Positions 27,436 to 36,469 of a stretch of 64,000 nucleotides of DNA are shown in pieces. Source of the stretch: Hassallia byssoidea VB512170 (GTDB taxonomy: Bacteria; Cyanobacteriota; Cyanobacteriia; Cyanobacteriales; Nostocaceae); assembly GCF_000817785.2 (NCBI RefSeq), contig NZ_JTCM02000012.1, forward strand, positions 42,349-106,348. Reading direction: 5' to 3'. A model generated the notes under the pieces. It ran no database searches, had not been told where the DNA came from, and saw only the letters and a list, made by a program, of their open reading frames with translations. The translations under genes were made by a program, and so were the position numbers. Every line of letters begins with the position of its first letter. Position 1 is the first letter of the stretch.

Positions 27436-27475
27436 GGGCTGAAGCCTTTGAAATTGAGCGATAAATCGCTCACTA
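27436..27475. repeat. CGTAGT-family palindrome, degenerate copy
   Basis: GGGCTGAAGCCTTTGAAATTGAGCGATAAATCGCTCACTAC-like pattern: the hairpin GAGCGATAAATCGCTC and terminal ACTAC fit the family, while the left end has lost CGTAGT. It lies between two minus-strand genes. Confidence 0.6.
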
Positions 27476-27483
27476 CTTAATAA

Positions 27484-28992
27484 CTACTTTTTATGGGGAC
27501 GAAAATTCGGGAGTTCAACAGATGCTAATGACTTTCGCTTTTTGGGTGGACGCTGGGGATAAACTACCGGTGAGGGGGAGTTGGTATCAGCGGTGTAATC
27601 TGTCAATGGTTCTTGGGAAAAATTATTTCCCTGTAATTCTAACGGCTTCAATGGTGTACCTTGTGACCAGTAATCTTCTGATTCTTCAGCCGTCGTTTCG
27701 GTGAAGGGTAAATTGGATGACATGGGTGATGCATCCCGAAGCGGAGAATGTCTTTCTCCAAAGGCATCTTGGGGATTTATTGTTTTTTCATCGTTTGAAA
27801 TTGGTGTGGCGATCGCTGACCATATCGGCGGAATCGGCTGACTTTTTTCTGTATCTTTTTTATCATCTGGTTTTGCCGCGAAAAACATTTGGATGACATC
27901 ATCCAGCTGCTCGTCTATATTATTTGATGAAGGTGTGGCGTGGGGTGCGATTGGTTCATCATCAATTGAGTGCGATTCTTTTTCGGTGTAAGCGTCGATG
28001 GTTGCTGGTTGTGAAGTTGAGAATTCCCAGGTAGATGAAGTAGAATCAGAGCGATCGCTTGTGTCTGGTGGGCGTGATAATAAAGATTCTCCCGACGGAT
28101 AATTTAGCTCGTTAGTCAAAGAATCTATCTGTGCCGACCAAGGTTTAATCGGCTCGGCGTTAGAAAATGAAGACGAAGCTTGTTTAGAGTTTCTTGGTTG
28201 GCAGTTGATGTCGTCTGACTTATTGGCGCTATCATCTAAAGAATTATAGCTGGGGACAGGGCTTTCCAGACACTTTTCCAAAGCTGCTTTAAATTGCAGA
28301 GTCTGCCGCTGTTGTCGCATTAACCGACTGCGTAACTCTCGACAAGTAGTTTCTGATTGTAATATCTGGTGAGACTGTTCGTTGTAGCTAGTTTGAATTT
28401 TGGCACATTCCCGCTCTAACTGGGCAAGCCGTTGTTGGCTAATTTCTAGCTGTGATTTATAATTTTCGATTAAACTTTCCTGACGTTGAACAGTTTGGAC
28501 GGCAGTTTCTAACTGTTGGAATAAAGACTTTATTTGCTCACCTGCTGCGGCTAATTCCTGAGTTTGTTGCCCAAGCATCGATTCGGCAACGCTTGAGCGC
28601 TTTTTCTGCCACTGCAATGCTTTTTCTGACTCAGATAAGTCAGCTTTTAACACCTCCACTTGTTCGTACAAGTTGGTGTTAGCGGAACGCAATTCTTCAT
28701 TCAATTCCAGCAGCTTCTTGAATTCGTCATCAATTAGCGCTTGTTTTTCGCTGTCAGGTTCTGCTACCCAATCTTGCGAGGGAGCGGGTATTCTCGACTC
28801 CGACGCACTACTAGCTTGGGCTTCGGGTAACTTGTCTTCTGCTGGCATCAAAAGTGGCAATTTCATCATTGCCATGTTGTTATTGGGCAAAACTGAATAA
28901 AAGGGACAATTCCCCGGATCTGATTGTGGCGAATTTGTCAAATTTTCTGGTTCAATAAAAGTCCCGTTATCTATGTTGTCCGCTTGATTCAT
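27484..28992 (-). CDS. Coiled-coil protein of unknown function
   Basis: 502 residues, no signal peptide. A strong coiled coil occupies about residues 80-245 (heptad-rich DDEFKKLLELNEELRSANTN and onwards, many Gln/Glu). The flanks are Ser/Asp/Pro-rich and probably disordered. The tail is basic (PPKKRKSLASVELPNFRPHKK). It may be a structural or scaffolding protein in the cytosol. I do not recognise a family. Codon use and HIP1 sites match the neighbours. Confidence 0.6.
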   Translation of the reverse strand: MNQADNIDNGTFIEPENLTNSPQSDPGNCPFYSVLPNNNMAMMKLPLLMPAEDKLPEAQASSASESRIPAPSQDWVAEPDSEKQALIDDEFKKLLELNEELRSANTNLYEQVEVLKADLSESEKALQWQKKRSSVAESMLGQQTQELAAAGEQIKSLFQQLETAVQTVQRQESLIENYKSQLEISQQRLAQLERECAKIQTSYNEQSHQILQSETTCRELRSRLMRQQRQTLQFKAALEKCLESPVPSYNSLDDSANKSDDINCQPRNSKQASSSFSNAEPIKPWSAQIDSLTNELNYPSGESLLSRPPDTSDRSDSTSSTWEFSTSQPATIDAYTEKESHSIDDEPIAPHATPSSNNIDEQLDDVIQMFFAAKPDDKKDTEKSQPIPPIWSAIATPISNDEKTINPQDAFGERHSPLRDASPMSSNLPFTETTAEESEDYWSQGTPLKPLELQGNNFSQEPLTDYTADTNSPSPVVYPQRPPKKRKSLASVELPNFRPHKK

Positions 28993-29334
28993 TACTCTCC
29001 ACCACCCAGCAGCTTCAAACTGTTCAGCACTAACACAGTATAATTACTCATGTATACTGTCTGATCCAAGTTTACTTTAGAAGACAAGTGCATCTGTTTC
29101 AAATACGAGTCATTTGTTATGAATCCGTGTTATTTATTTTCCCGTATGAGGGCGCTGATGACGTTATAACATTTTGAATTAGAGATGGGAAATTATTAAT
29201 AATTGCAGCTTGTAAAGATAGGCAGGATACCTGTTCAGTGGGGCAATTAAACAAAATCCTATTATTTGTGAATATTTAAGTAGAGACGTTCCTTGTTACA
29301 TATTGTAGAGACGTTCCGGTGGAACGTCTGTACG
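28993..29334. other. Intergenic with a GTAGAGACGTTCC palindrome at its end
   Basis: Mostly unremarkable AT-rich sequence. At 29280-29333 one half copy and one full copy of the GTAGAGACGTTCC palindrome occur, the full one at 29305-29333 with arms GTAGAGACGTTCC and GGAACGTCTGTAC. The TGA stop of the next minus-strand gene lies two bases beyond it. Confidence 0.6.
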
Positions 29335-30888
29335 TCAGGGTAGCCAGCTGGGGTGAAATCCAATTAAGGGAAGTTGTTCTGGCTTGATTTCGGTAGTTGT
29401 TCCGGCATCGGTGATGGGTAACAGAGGCATTAACCATAAACTACTAGTGGCGATCGCTTCTCCGTCATCGCTTCTCAAAGTGTTTCCCGGTGATGGGGGA
29501 GTGTTCGGATCTTGAGGCACTACTTGGTCAAATAACAATCCTAAACCATCCGGTGCTAAACTCATTTCGACATTTCGTTGATCGGGGGGTAACACGAACA
29601 GTGGTTTCTGTTGCCCCGTTTTTATGTCAATTGCAACTAAATATGGCTGTTCTTGATATACTTCTCCTCCTTGTAATAGCTGTGTTACCAAGCAATATAA
29701 AGTGGGTGAGGCAGTATCAAACTGACACTGAACAATTGAACCTGTAGTTTTTAACAGCAGTTTGTTGACACCTTGATTTGTGACTAAAAACAAATCTCGC
29801 GTGTAATCTGTATTAAACTTGACCATTGCCGCTTGAGAACCGTCTTTAGAAAAAGCTTGCACCAAGCCAAATTGCGGGAAAAAAGCTAGGGGTTTACTAC
29901 CATCTGTTTTTAAAGGTAAAATCGCTGTTCCCTCTCCTTGGGCAACTGCTACAGATTGACTATCTGGGGTAATTGTAAAATCTCCCCCTGGCGGACTTTG
30001 CACGCGCTTCAGGTTTGGTTTTTCTCCTGGTTTAGTGTTTGCTGGCATAAACCACAGCCCAAAGTCACCAGGACTTGCTCTATTTCCTCGCTGAATGGCA
30101 ATTGTTTGTCCATCCTGAGATATGTCAAATTTTAAGTTTTGAAAGTCTTTATTATCTAATATTAGGTCTACTTTACCTGCTGGTTCAGCTTGTTTTTCCG
30201 GTTGTAAAGAGATGCCTGTGGTTACTGTATATAACTGCGCCGAAAGTAAGTCTTGACTTGATGATGTGCGAGCAGAAAATATAATTTTGTCTCCTGATGG
30301 AAATGGCTTATAGTCCATCACTAGCAAATCTTTGGGAGTCAGTATTTTGTTTTGGTCTTGAGTCAAATTATAAAGAACTAATCGTCCCTTTTCTTCTTTG
30401 TCTGCACCTATATAAAGCATAATGCGATCGCGTGTGCGAAAGTTACCTACAAAAGGTGCGTTCGTCCGTTTTGTTCGTTCTTTTTCCGCAAACTTATCTT
30501 TTGCACCTTGTAACTGCACTTTATAAGTTGTACCATAAGGCGCTGGTGTCAAAAGCGTATAAAACATTTTCCGCCCTGCCCAACTAAATTTACCTGCTAG
30601 GGGAGGGTCAATTTTCAAGTTTTGCTCAACGCTTTTTGTGTCCATTGGGCGACTAAAAGAAAGGGCAAAACGGTTATATTCTGCCCCAATTTTTTGATTC
30701 TCCCAATTGGAATTAGTTATGGATAAATCTTTTGTCTCACTTTCTTGATGTTGCCAGGTAAAGTCTCGCACGCGAGATGTTACCACGTCACCTTGCAATA
30801 TCATTACTCCTATCACGAAACAGAGTAGGAGCATAATAAAAGTCGCCGCACGATCTAGCGGTTGGATAGAGGCTTTAAAATTGGTCAT
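29335..30888 (-). CDS. Membrane-anchored beta-propeller protein with SbsA-type Ig domain
   Basis: 517 residues. One N-terminal membrane helix (AATFIMLLLCFVIGVMILQG) is followed by a Big_5/SbsA-like Ig domain (about 60-160: FALSFSRPMDTKSVEQNLKI, PYGTTYKVQLQG). A WD40-like propeller then covers about 170-500, with strands like FSARTSSSQDLLSAQLYTVT, FDISQDGQTIAIQRG and MSLAPDGLGLLFDQ. It is most likely exported and held at the cytoplasmic membrane. Function is unknown. Its downstream end abuts a palindromic repeat. Confidence 0.7.
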   Translation of the reverse strand: MTNFKASIQPLDRAATFIMLLLCFVIGVMILQGDVVTSRVRDFTWQHQESETKDLSITNSNWENQKIGAEYNRFALSFSRPMDTKSVEQNLKIDPPLAGKFSWAGRKMFYTLLTPAPYGTTYKVQLQGAKDKFAEKERTKRTNAPFVGNFRTRDRIMLYIGADKEEKGRLVLYNLTQDQNKILTPKDLLVMDYKPFPSGDKIIFSARTSSSQDLLSAQLYTVTTGISLQPEKQAEPAGKVDLILDNKDFQNLKFDISQDGQTIAIQRGNRASPGDFGLWFMPANTKPGEKPNLKRVQSPPGGDFTITPDSQSVAVAQGEGTAILPLKTDGSKPLAFFPQFGLVQAFSKDGSQAAMVKFNTDYTRDLFLVTNQGVNKLLLKTTGSIVQCQFDTASPTLYCLVTQLLQGGEVYQEQPYLVAIDIKTGQQKPLFVLPPDQRNVEMSLAPDGLGLLFDQVVPQDPNTPPSPGNTLRSDDGEAIATSSLWLMPLLPITDAGTTTEIKPEQLPLIGFHPSWLP

Positions 30889-30889
30889 T

Positions 30890-31110
30890 GGATAGTGGAT
30901 AGTGGATAGTTGTTAGTAGATAGTTGTTAGTAGATAGTAGATAATGGATAGTTGTTAGTAGATAGTAGATAGTAGATAGTGGATAGTAGATAGTGGATAG
31001 TGGAATTTGGATAGTAATTAGCAACTAACAACTCACAACTCACAACTAACCACTAACAACTAACAATTCACAACTAACCACTAACAACTAACAACTAACC
31101 ACCAACAAAT
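30890..31110. repeat. TAGTGGA/TAGTAGA heptamers facing CAACTAAC-type units
   Basis: GGATAGT/AGATAGT units (30892-31012) face AACTAACAACTCAC-type units (31020-31108). The two halves are roughly complementary. The array lies between the propeller gene and the TIGR03943 gene on the minus strand. Confidence 0.9.
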
Positions 31111-31112
31111 AA

Positions 31113-31883
31113 CTAATAACTATATGGATCTTTTGGTTGGGGAATTTTTTTAATGGAACTGGCAGCGATGGTGAGTTGGCGTTTGCCGGATAGTGTTTCT
31201 GTTGCCATTTGTCCTTCTACTTCTAGCCAGGTATCAGGTGTGTATTGTTCGCTATTTGGAGTTAATTTGACGGGTAATCCAACAGGATAAGCGTCTGCGG
31301 CACAACAAGTCAGAACAAATTTACCTAAGAATAAATAGTCTTTTTGTAAGTTTGGCGGGTGAATTACAAATCCTTGCACTTTGGCTTTTTGTCCTGAATA
31401 TCTATCTGGTTCTGGATAAACATTAAGTTCGCGTACCCAGTCTACAAGCGATCGCTTCTCTGGAGGAGTGGAAGCACGAAATGCTTGGGGTTTGATGCGG
31501 GCTGTTCCCAAGAAATCAGTAACATCTCTTTGCAGTGCTTTGTCACTGGCAAAGACTCGCGGTGTAAAAATTAATCCGAGAATTGCTGCTGTTAATACCA
31601 AAGCACTACCCCAACCAGGGGGAAATAAATTTACATGCTCGGCACTGGGTATAATATCACGCCGTCGTCGTCGCCACAATTCTTGCGCTCTGAAAAAAGC
31701 GACAATTAGCAAGCTGATACCGCTGGCGATCGCTAACCAAAAATAATTCGGATGAATTAACAAATTTAGCTTGCCAGTCAGCCAGTATTTCAACAATAAA
31801 ACTCCCCAAGCTGCAATTGCGATAACATCCAGCCAAGGAAGTAACAAATTTGGTTTTTTAGGTTTTCGATTTGGGGTGGTCAT
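31113..31883 (-). CDS. TIGR03943-family membrane protein (permease partner)
   Basis: 256 residues. Two N-terminal membrane helices (WLDVIAIAAWGVLLLKYWLTG and FWLAIASGISLLIVAFF), a basic loop WRRRRRD, a third helix (ALVLTAAILGLIFTPRVFA), then a soluble domain with KVQGFVIHPPNLQKDYLFLG and FVLTCCAADAYPVGLPV, the family's double-cysteine motif. Such proteins are found beside UPF0718/DUF318 permeases, as here (about 100 bases upstream on the same strand), and may form a transport complex. The substrate is unproven; metal-related roles have been proposed from gene context. Confidence 0.85.
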   Translation of the reverse strand: MTTPNRKPKKPNLLLPWLDVIAIAAWGVLLLKYWLTGKLNLLIHPNYFWLAIASGISLLIVAFFRAQELWRRRRRDIIPSAEHVNLFPPGWGSALVLTAAILGLIFTPRVFASDKALQRDVTDFLGTARIKPQAFRASTPPEKRSLVDWVRELNVYPEPDRYSGQKAKVQGFVIHPPNLQKDYLFLGKFVLTCCAADAYPVGLPVKLTPNSEQYTPDTWLEVEGQMATETLSGKRQLTIAASSIKKIPQPKDPYSY

Positions 31884-31970
31884 TGGTCAAGAGTCAAGAG
31901 TCAAGAGTCAAGGGTCAAGAGTCAAGAGTCAATATGAGTTACTTTGGACTCTGGACTATTGACTCTTGAC
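31884..31970. repeat. GAGTCAA heptamer array
   Basis: About six TCAAGAG units (31887-31932) followed after a gap by TTGACTCTTGAC, the complementary word. It sits between two genes that probably form one transcription unit. Confidence 0.85.
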
Positions 31971-31984
31971 TATAAATTAATTTA

Positions 31985-33040
31985 TTAAATTACGTGCAAG
32001 TTGATGAAAAGTGTAAGTACAAATGTCAATAGTCCTGCCAAGCCAAATAAGTAAAATACAGTTCGTGGCTTGAAAATTGTCAACATCAAACCAACGCCTT
32101 TAATGTCAATCATCGGACCATATACGAGGAATGCTAATAAAGAACCACTAGTAAATGTGGAGGCAAAAGACAGGGCAAAGAATGAATCGACTGTGGAACA
32201 AATTGATACAACAGCGGCTAATATCAGCATGGTAGCGATCGAGCTAACCGGACCCGCACCCAGACTGAGTATTAAGTCACGGGGGGCTAACACTTGAATT
32301 GCTGCGGCGATCGCACTGCCGATAACCATGACTGCGCCTAATTCTCGCAATTCTTGGACGGTATTATCTAGCAATAGCCGCAGTTTATCTTTTAGCGGTT
32401 TGGTGGGGCTAGAAGTTGGCTCAGTCGTCTGCATTAAATTACTATCTATCTTAATGCTTGAACCGGCTTTTCCTCCTAAAAAATAAGTCCCTGACTGTAA
32501 TAAACCAGAGGAAGTTCCTTCTTTTGCTTGCTGAAAACGATGAGTTCGCCGTTTGGGTTCTGGTTTGCGTGGTGGGTTAAACTTCAGATAACGAGCGATC
32601 GCAGGTTGCAAAATCGGACTCAAATCCTTTTGAAAACTAAAGACAAACCCGATTATCGTGGCAATTAATAGCGAAAACACCACTCGTAAGACTACTATTT
32701 CTGGTTGATCTCGAAACGCTGTCCAAGTTGCCCAAATCACAATCGGGTTTACAGTTGGTGCTGCCAGCAAAAAACCAATTGCCACGGGTGTAGGTACTCC
32801 TTGCATCAGCAATCGCCGCGCTACCGGCACGTTGCCGCACTCACACACCGGAAACAAAAAGCCGATCAAACTCCCGGCAAACGCACCCAGCAGCGGATTT
32901 TTTGGCATTGCCGCCACAAGAGTGCGCTCATCGACAAACAATAACAGCAAACTGGAGAACAATACCCCTAGCAGTAAAAACGGTATCGCCTCTACTAGCA
33001 GACTAAGAAATAGGGTAAAACCATTGTTCAGTTGATTCAT
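31985..33040 (-). CDS. UPF0718/DUF318 permease
   Basis: 351 residues, eight or so membrane helices in two blocks of four split by a hydrophilic loop (about residues 160-225). Family motifs are FLFPVCECGNVPVARRLL (with the CEC pair), FLLAAPTVNPIVIWAT, and in the second half AAVVSICSTVDSFFALSFAS and VYGPMIDIKG. The family includes the ArsP-type permeases. Together with the TIGR03943 gene downstream it suggests a two-gene export system, substrate unknown. ATG start; a STRR array lies about 70 bases upstream. Confidence 0.88.
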   Translation of the reverse strand: MNQLNNGFTLFLSLLVEAIPFLLLGVLFSSLLLLFVDERTLVAAMPKNPLLGAFAGSLIGFLFPVCECGNVPVARRLLMQGVPTPVAIGFLLAAPTVNPIVIWATWTAFRDQPEIVVLRVVFSLLIATIIGFVFSFQKDLSPILQPAIARYLKFNPPRKPEPKRRTHRFQQAKEGTSSGLLQSGTYFLGGKAGSSIKIDSNLMQTTEPTSSPTKPLKDKLRLLLDNTVQELRELGAVMVIGSAIAAAIQVLAPRDLILSLGAGPVSSIATMLILAAVVSICSTVDSFFALSFASTFTSGSLLAFLVYGPMIDIKGVGLMLTIFKPRTVFYLFGLAGLLTFVLTLFINLHVI

Positions 33041-33110
33041 GTGTGTCGCCGATCAAAGCGGTGTGAGTTGAACTGGTGATCCCCAGTCATTTTATCGAAA
33101 TCCGGATCAA

Positions 33111-33345
33111 AATGGGGAATGGGGAATGGGGAATGGGGAATGGGGAATGGGGAATGGGGAATGGGGAATGGGGAATGGGGAATGGGAATTTGAAGAGGGG
33201 GAAAAGGAAAGGGGGAAAGGGGAAAATATTTCTTCTTTCTTGCCCTTTACCCTTTACCCTTTGCCCTTTACCCCTCTTTCTTGCCCAATTACCAATTACC
33301 AATTCCCAATGCCCAATTCCCAATGCCCAATGCCCCATTACCTAA
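33111..33345. repeat. GGGGAAT array facing CCCTTTAC and CCAATTA/CCCAATG arrays
   Basis: About eleven GGGGAAT units (33111-33187), an A/G-rich link (GGGGGAAAAGGAAAGGGG), then CCCTTTAC units (33242-33272) and CCAATTA/CCCAATG units (33283-33340). The left and right blocks are inverted relative to each other. It lies upstream of the permease gene. Confidence 0.9.
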
Positions 33346-33956
33346 GTCAGTTTATTTACCGGGTTACAGTTGTGCTAGATTGCTTGAGTTTCAAAATGGT
33401 TCCCATTCTAGGCGTAACTACCTAAAAGCATCATTTTTTATAATGCATGTTTAAACACTTACAGTAATTTGGCTAGATTGAGTGTTAACTTAAACGTATT
33501 TTCATCAAAAATTCACAGTTTTTAAACACAAGCGCGATTTTTTGCTCTATGCGATCGCCACCACTTGTCAAAATTGTTTGCATCAATCACCCTAAAAAGT
33601 GAATTCAAAATTATAAAGTAAAAATTAAGAATTAGTCAAATAATTTCCGGCAGCACCAGGCAACCGTTGTGACCATAGCCTTACCAGGTGCGGGTGTCGG
33701 CTATTCTCATCGATGCACCAGAATTGAACCGATGCGTGCAGCTAATGTCAAAAATTATTTCTCAGCATTTTCTCAGGAAATTTATCATGTATTTTTAATA
33801 TTAAGCTGAGAAATCAGTTTTATATTAAGTGACAAATACATCAGTAAAAAACACATATATGAAATTTCCCAAAATCCTTTGGGATGAAATATTGGTTAAC
33901 ATTTCCCGTTTACCCCTCTTCATGAATAGTACACTCTCAATTTTATCAAATTGACA
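33346..33956. other. Long AT-rich intergenic with a GC-rich inverted-repeat island
   Basis: Mostly AT-rich. The island at about 33645-33745 stands out: GCACC (33654) and GGTGC (33688) can pair, and the same GGTGC can instead pair with GCACC (33715), so two structures compete. No riboswitch class was recognised. The redoxin operon begins about 210 bases later. Confidence 0.45.
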
Positions 33957-34565
33957 ATGAATAATAACCTTTTCCGACGACGCCAGTTACTTTATTATTT
34001 TGGAATTGGAGCTATGCTAGCAAGTGCTAAACCAATCCTTGACTTAACTTTTAAAAAAACTGATAGTACTTCTTTAAATAATAATCCGAGCAAATTATCT
34101 CCGGCAAATGTTGTTGCTGCCGAACCTTCATCAGCTAAGGCTTTACCAGAATTTCAGGGCATAAGTCAATGGCTCAATTCTGCTCCTTTAACGACTCAAG
34201 ACTTGAAAGGTAAAGTTGTATTAATTCACATTTGGACTTTTGCGTGCATCAATTGTCAGCGGACTATTCCTTATGTTGTTCGTTGGCATGAACAATATGC
34301 AAGTCTTGGACTCAAGGTGATAGGAGTTCATACTCCTGAGTTTGCATACGAGCGGGATGTAAACAATGTCAAAAGAGCATTAAAACAACACAAAATTACT
34401 TATCCGGTTCCCATCGATAACGATTATAAAACTTGGAAAGCCTATAACAACGAATATTGGCCTCATCTATTTTTGGCAGACCGTCAGGGGTTCCTGCAAT
34501 ATGACCGTATAGGGGAAGGTGCTTACGATAAAACCGAGCAGAAAATCCGTCAGTTATTAGGATAA
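33957..34565 (+). CDS. TlpA/DipZ-type thioredoxin-like protein
   Basis: 202 residues from the ATG at 33957. The N-terminus has RRRQLLYYFGIGAMLASA, close to a Tat-type or membrane-anchor signal. The redoxin domain (about 60-202) has KVVLIHIWTFACINCQRTIP, with CINC as the CxxC active site, and HTPEFAYERD plus WPHLFLADRQG. It should work on the outer side of the membrane, receiving electrons from the CcdA protein encoded 5 bases downstream. In DipZ proteins these two parts are fused; here they are separate. Confidence 0.85.
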   Translation: MNNNLFRRRQLLYYFGIGAMLASAKPILDLTFKKTDSTSLNNNPSKLSPANVVAAEPSSAKALPEFQGISQWLNSAPLTTQDLKGKVVLIHIWTFACINCQRTIPYVVRWHEQYASLGLKVIGVHTPEFAYERDVNNVKRALKQHKITYPVPIDNDYKTWKAYNNEYWPHLFLADRQGFLQYDRIGEGAYDKTEQKIRQLLG

Positions 34566-34570
34566 AGAAT

Positions 34571-35269
34571 GTGGCTATTTCTACTTTATCTACGGCGGGT
34601 TTGGCACTGCTGGGGGGATTTTTAACTGTAATGTCGCCGTGTGTTCTACCTATTCTGCCAGTATTAGTGGGTCGATCGCTTCAGTCTCATAAGTATGGTC
34701 CGGTGGCTTTGGTTGCAGGCTTGGTAAGTGGATTTGCTGTAGCCGGGAGTCTTTTGGGAGTGACGGCAAGCTGGTTGACTTTCTTGGCTAGTGGGTTAAG
34801 AAATGTAGCGATTTTCCTGCTTTTATTCATGGGGATTCTCGCAGTTTTTCCTAAGTGGAGTTACCGTTTATTCAGTTATATAAAAATAGGTAAAAGTAGC
34901 AGAAAGCCTGGGCAGATAGGATTAAAGGGAGAGTTTTGGCTGGGAACTCAACTAGGCTTGTTGTGGACGCCTTGTGCTGGACCTGTTTTAGGAAGTATTT
35001 TAGTTTTGGCGGCGGTTAAACATCAGATTATAGATGCCTTTGTTTTGCTTGTTGTCTATGGAATAGGGGCAGCATTACCAATGATTGCACTGGCTTACGG
35101 AAGTCGTCGTTTAAGTCAAAAGCTGCTTTATAAGATGCGATCGCATAGTATGATTTTGCAAAGAGTCGGCGGAGTCATAATCGCCGTTAGCGCGATCGCT
35201 ATTCTCTTAGGTTGGGACGTACAAGTGCAACTTTGGCTAGCTCCATTTTTTCCTAATTTACCACTTTAA
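34571..35269 (+). CDS. ccdA: CcdA/DsbD-family thiol-electron transporter
   Basis: 232 residues, GTG start six bases after the preceding stop. Six or so membrane helices. The two redox cysteines are in GFLTVMSPCVLPILPVLVG and LLWTPCAGPVLGSILVLA, the mirrored motifs of the CcdA/DsbD membrane domain. It passes reducing power from cytosolic thioredoxin across the membrane, most likely to the redoxin encoded just upstream. It probably is not the CcdA of the cytochrome c maturation (ccs) system, given its neighbours, but this is an inference. Confidence 0.88.
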   Translation: MAISTLSTAGLALLGGFLTVMSPCVLPILPVLVGRSLQSHKYGPVALVAGLVSGFAVAGSLLGVTASWLTFLASGLRNVAIFLLLFMGILAVFPKWSYRLFSYIKIGKSSRKPGQIGLKGEFWLGTQLGLLWTPCAGPVLGSILVLAAVKHQIIDAFVLLVVYGIGAALPMIALAYGSRRLSQKLLYKMRSHSMILQRVGGVIIAVSAIAILLGWDVQVQLWLAPFFPNLPL

Positions 35270-35292
35270 AATCTACTAAAAAAGAAAATACT

Positions 35293-35901
35293 ATGACTGC
35301 CTCTACTGCTTCCAAAAAATCACGACCTAAACCACAACCAAATCAGGCTCTTTTAGCCAAGATATTTCACTGGGTCAACATCATTGCTTTGTTGTTAATG
35401 ATTACCAGTGGTCTACAGATTTATAATGCTAACCCGGTTTTTGGTGGACGTGGGGGTTGGCAGTTTCCATCTCTGTTTTTGCTAGGAGGATGGTTAGCTG
35501 GAGGTAGACACTGGCATTTTGCGGCTATGTGGCTGTTTGCGCTGAATTTACTTTGGTATGGACTATACATTTTTATTACGCAACGTTGGAAGCGTCGCTT
35601 TGTTGGTGTTAATGACTTGAAAGCACTGCAAACGAGTCAAAACCCAAAACGCAGAATCTATGTCTGGCATCGATTAGCGTACACTGTTATCATTCCGATT
35701 CTTTTGCTTGCTATACTCAGCGGCATCGGCATGTATAAACCTGCTCAGTTTCATTGGATAGTTGGCATCCTGGGTAGCTGGCAAGCTTTGCGAGTAGTTC
35801 ACTTTCTCACCATCCCTATAGTAGTTATATTTGTGATTTTCCACTCCTGGTTAGGGTTGAAAGCGGGGGGTTATCGATTGATTAAATCAATGTTCTGGTA
35901 A
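35293..35901 (+). CDS. Cytochrome b561-like membrane protein
   Basis: 202 residues, four or five membrane helices. Candidate haem-ligand histidines lie in AKIFHWVNIIALLLMITSG, RHWHFAAMWLFALN, YVWHRLAYTVI and ALRVVHFLTIPIVVIFVIFH. This is the pattern of di-haem cytochrome b subunits of membrane dehydrogenases and reductases. It follows ccdA by 23 bases and closes the operon. The usual soluble partner (for example a molybdopterin protein) is not encoded here, so it may serve the redoxin or a partner elsewhere. Confidence 0.8.
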   Translation: MTASTASKKSRPKPQPNQALLAKIFHWVNIIALLLMITSGLQIYNANPVFGGRGGWQFPSLFLLGGWLAGGRHWHFAAMWLFALNLLWYGLYIFITQRWKRRFVGVNDLKALQTSQNPKRRIYVWHRLAYTVIIPILLLAILSGIGMYKPAQFHWIVGILGSWQALRVVHFLTIPIVVIFVIFHSWLGLKAGGYRLIKSMFW

Positions 35902-35959
35902 AAGTGCTTTCTTTGCTACATATATAATGTGCGATCGCCCGGATGATTTACATCTTATT

Positions 35960-35988
35960 GTAGAGACGTTCCATTGTCACGTCTCTAC
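35960..35988. repeat. GTAGAGACGTTCC palindrome
   Basis: Arms GTAGAGACGTTCC and GTCACGTCTCTAC, imperfect in the centre. Same family as the copies around 45.3-46.1 kb. Confidence 0.85.
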
Positions 35989-36122
35989 GATTATTACGCT
36001 TGTGGGTATTGGTGTTTGGGGGTGCGATCGGTGGAGTCGGCTCCAGAACCCTTTATTCATCACCAGCTTCGCACATAATACTTCTACTCTATTAACTTGC
36101 AATCCGCTGTAAAAGTTTTAAG

Positions 36123-36413
36123 GCAGACCGCTCCCGTCACGAGGCAGACCGCTCCCGTCACGAGCAAGACCGCTCCCGTCACGAGAAAGACCGCTCCCGG
36201 CACGAAAGAGACCGCTCCCGTCACGAGGAAGACCGCTCCCGGCACGAGCAAGACCGCTCCCGTCACGAGCAAGACCGCTCCCGTCACGAGCAAGACCGCT
36301 CCCGTCACGAGCAAGACCGCTCCCGGCACGAGCAAGACCGCTCCCGGCACGAGAAAGACCGCTCCCGTCACGAGCAAGACCGCTCCCGTCACGAAACAGA
36401 CCGCTTCAGGGGA
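36123..36413. repeat. 21-base minisatellite, about 14 copies
   Basis: ACCGCT recurs every 21 bases from 36127 to 36400. The unit is of the form GACCGCTCCCGTCACGAGCA with small changes (GGC for GTC; AGG, AGA or AAG at the join). Because 21 is a multiple of three, both strands are open for over 115 codons, but no start signal or native-looking sequence supports a gene. Confidence 0.9.
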
Positions 36414-36469
36414 GTTGGTTTGGTGTAGACGCAAAGCGATTTGTTGCTAGATATCGCTGCGTAGGCAAA

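Noticed and set aside
33695..33760. Possible tRNA on the minus strand (a T-arm-like GGTTCAATTC)
   Set aside because: A T-arm can be drawn but no matching acceptor or anticodon arm is found at the right distance.
36123..36413. CRISPR array
   Set aside because: The units are directly adjoining with no unique spacers, so this is a minisatellite.
36097..36450. Open frames of about 116 codons on both strands
   Set aside because: They only translate the 21-base minisatellite; there is no ribosome site and no native-looking sequence.
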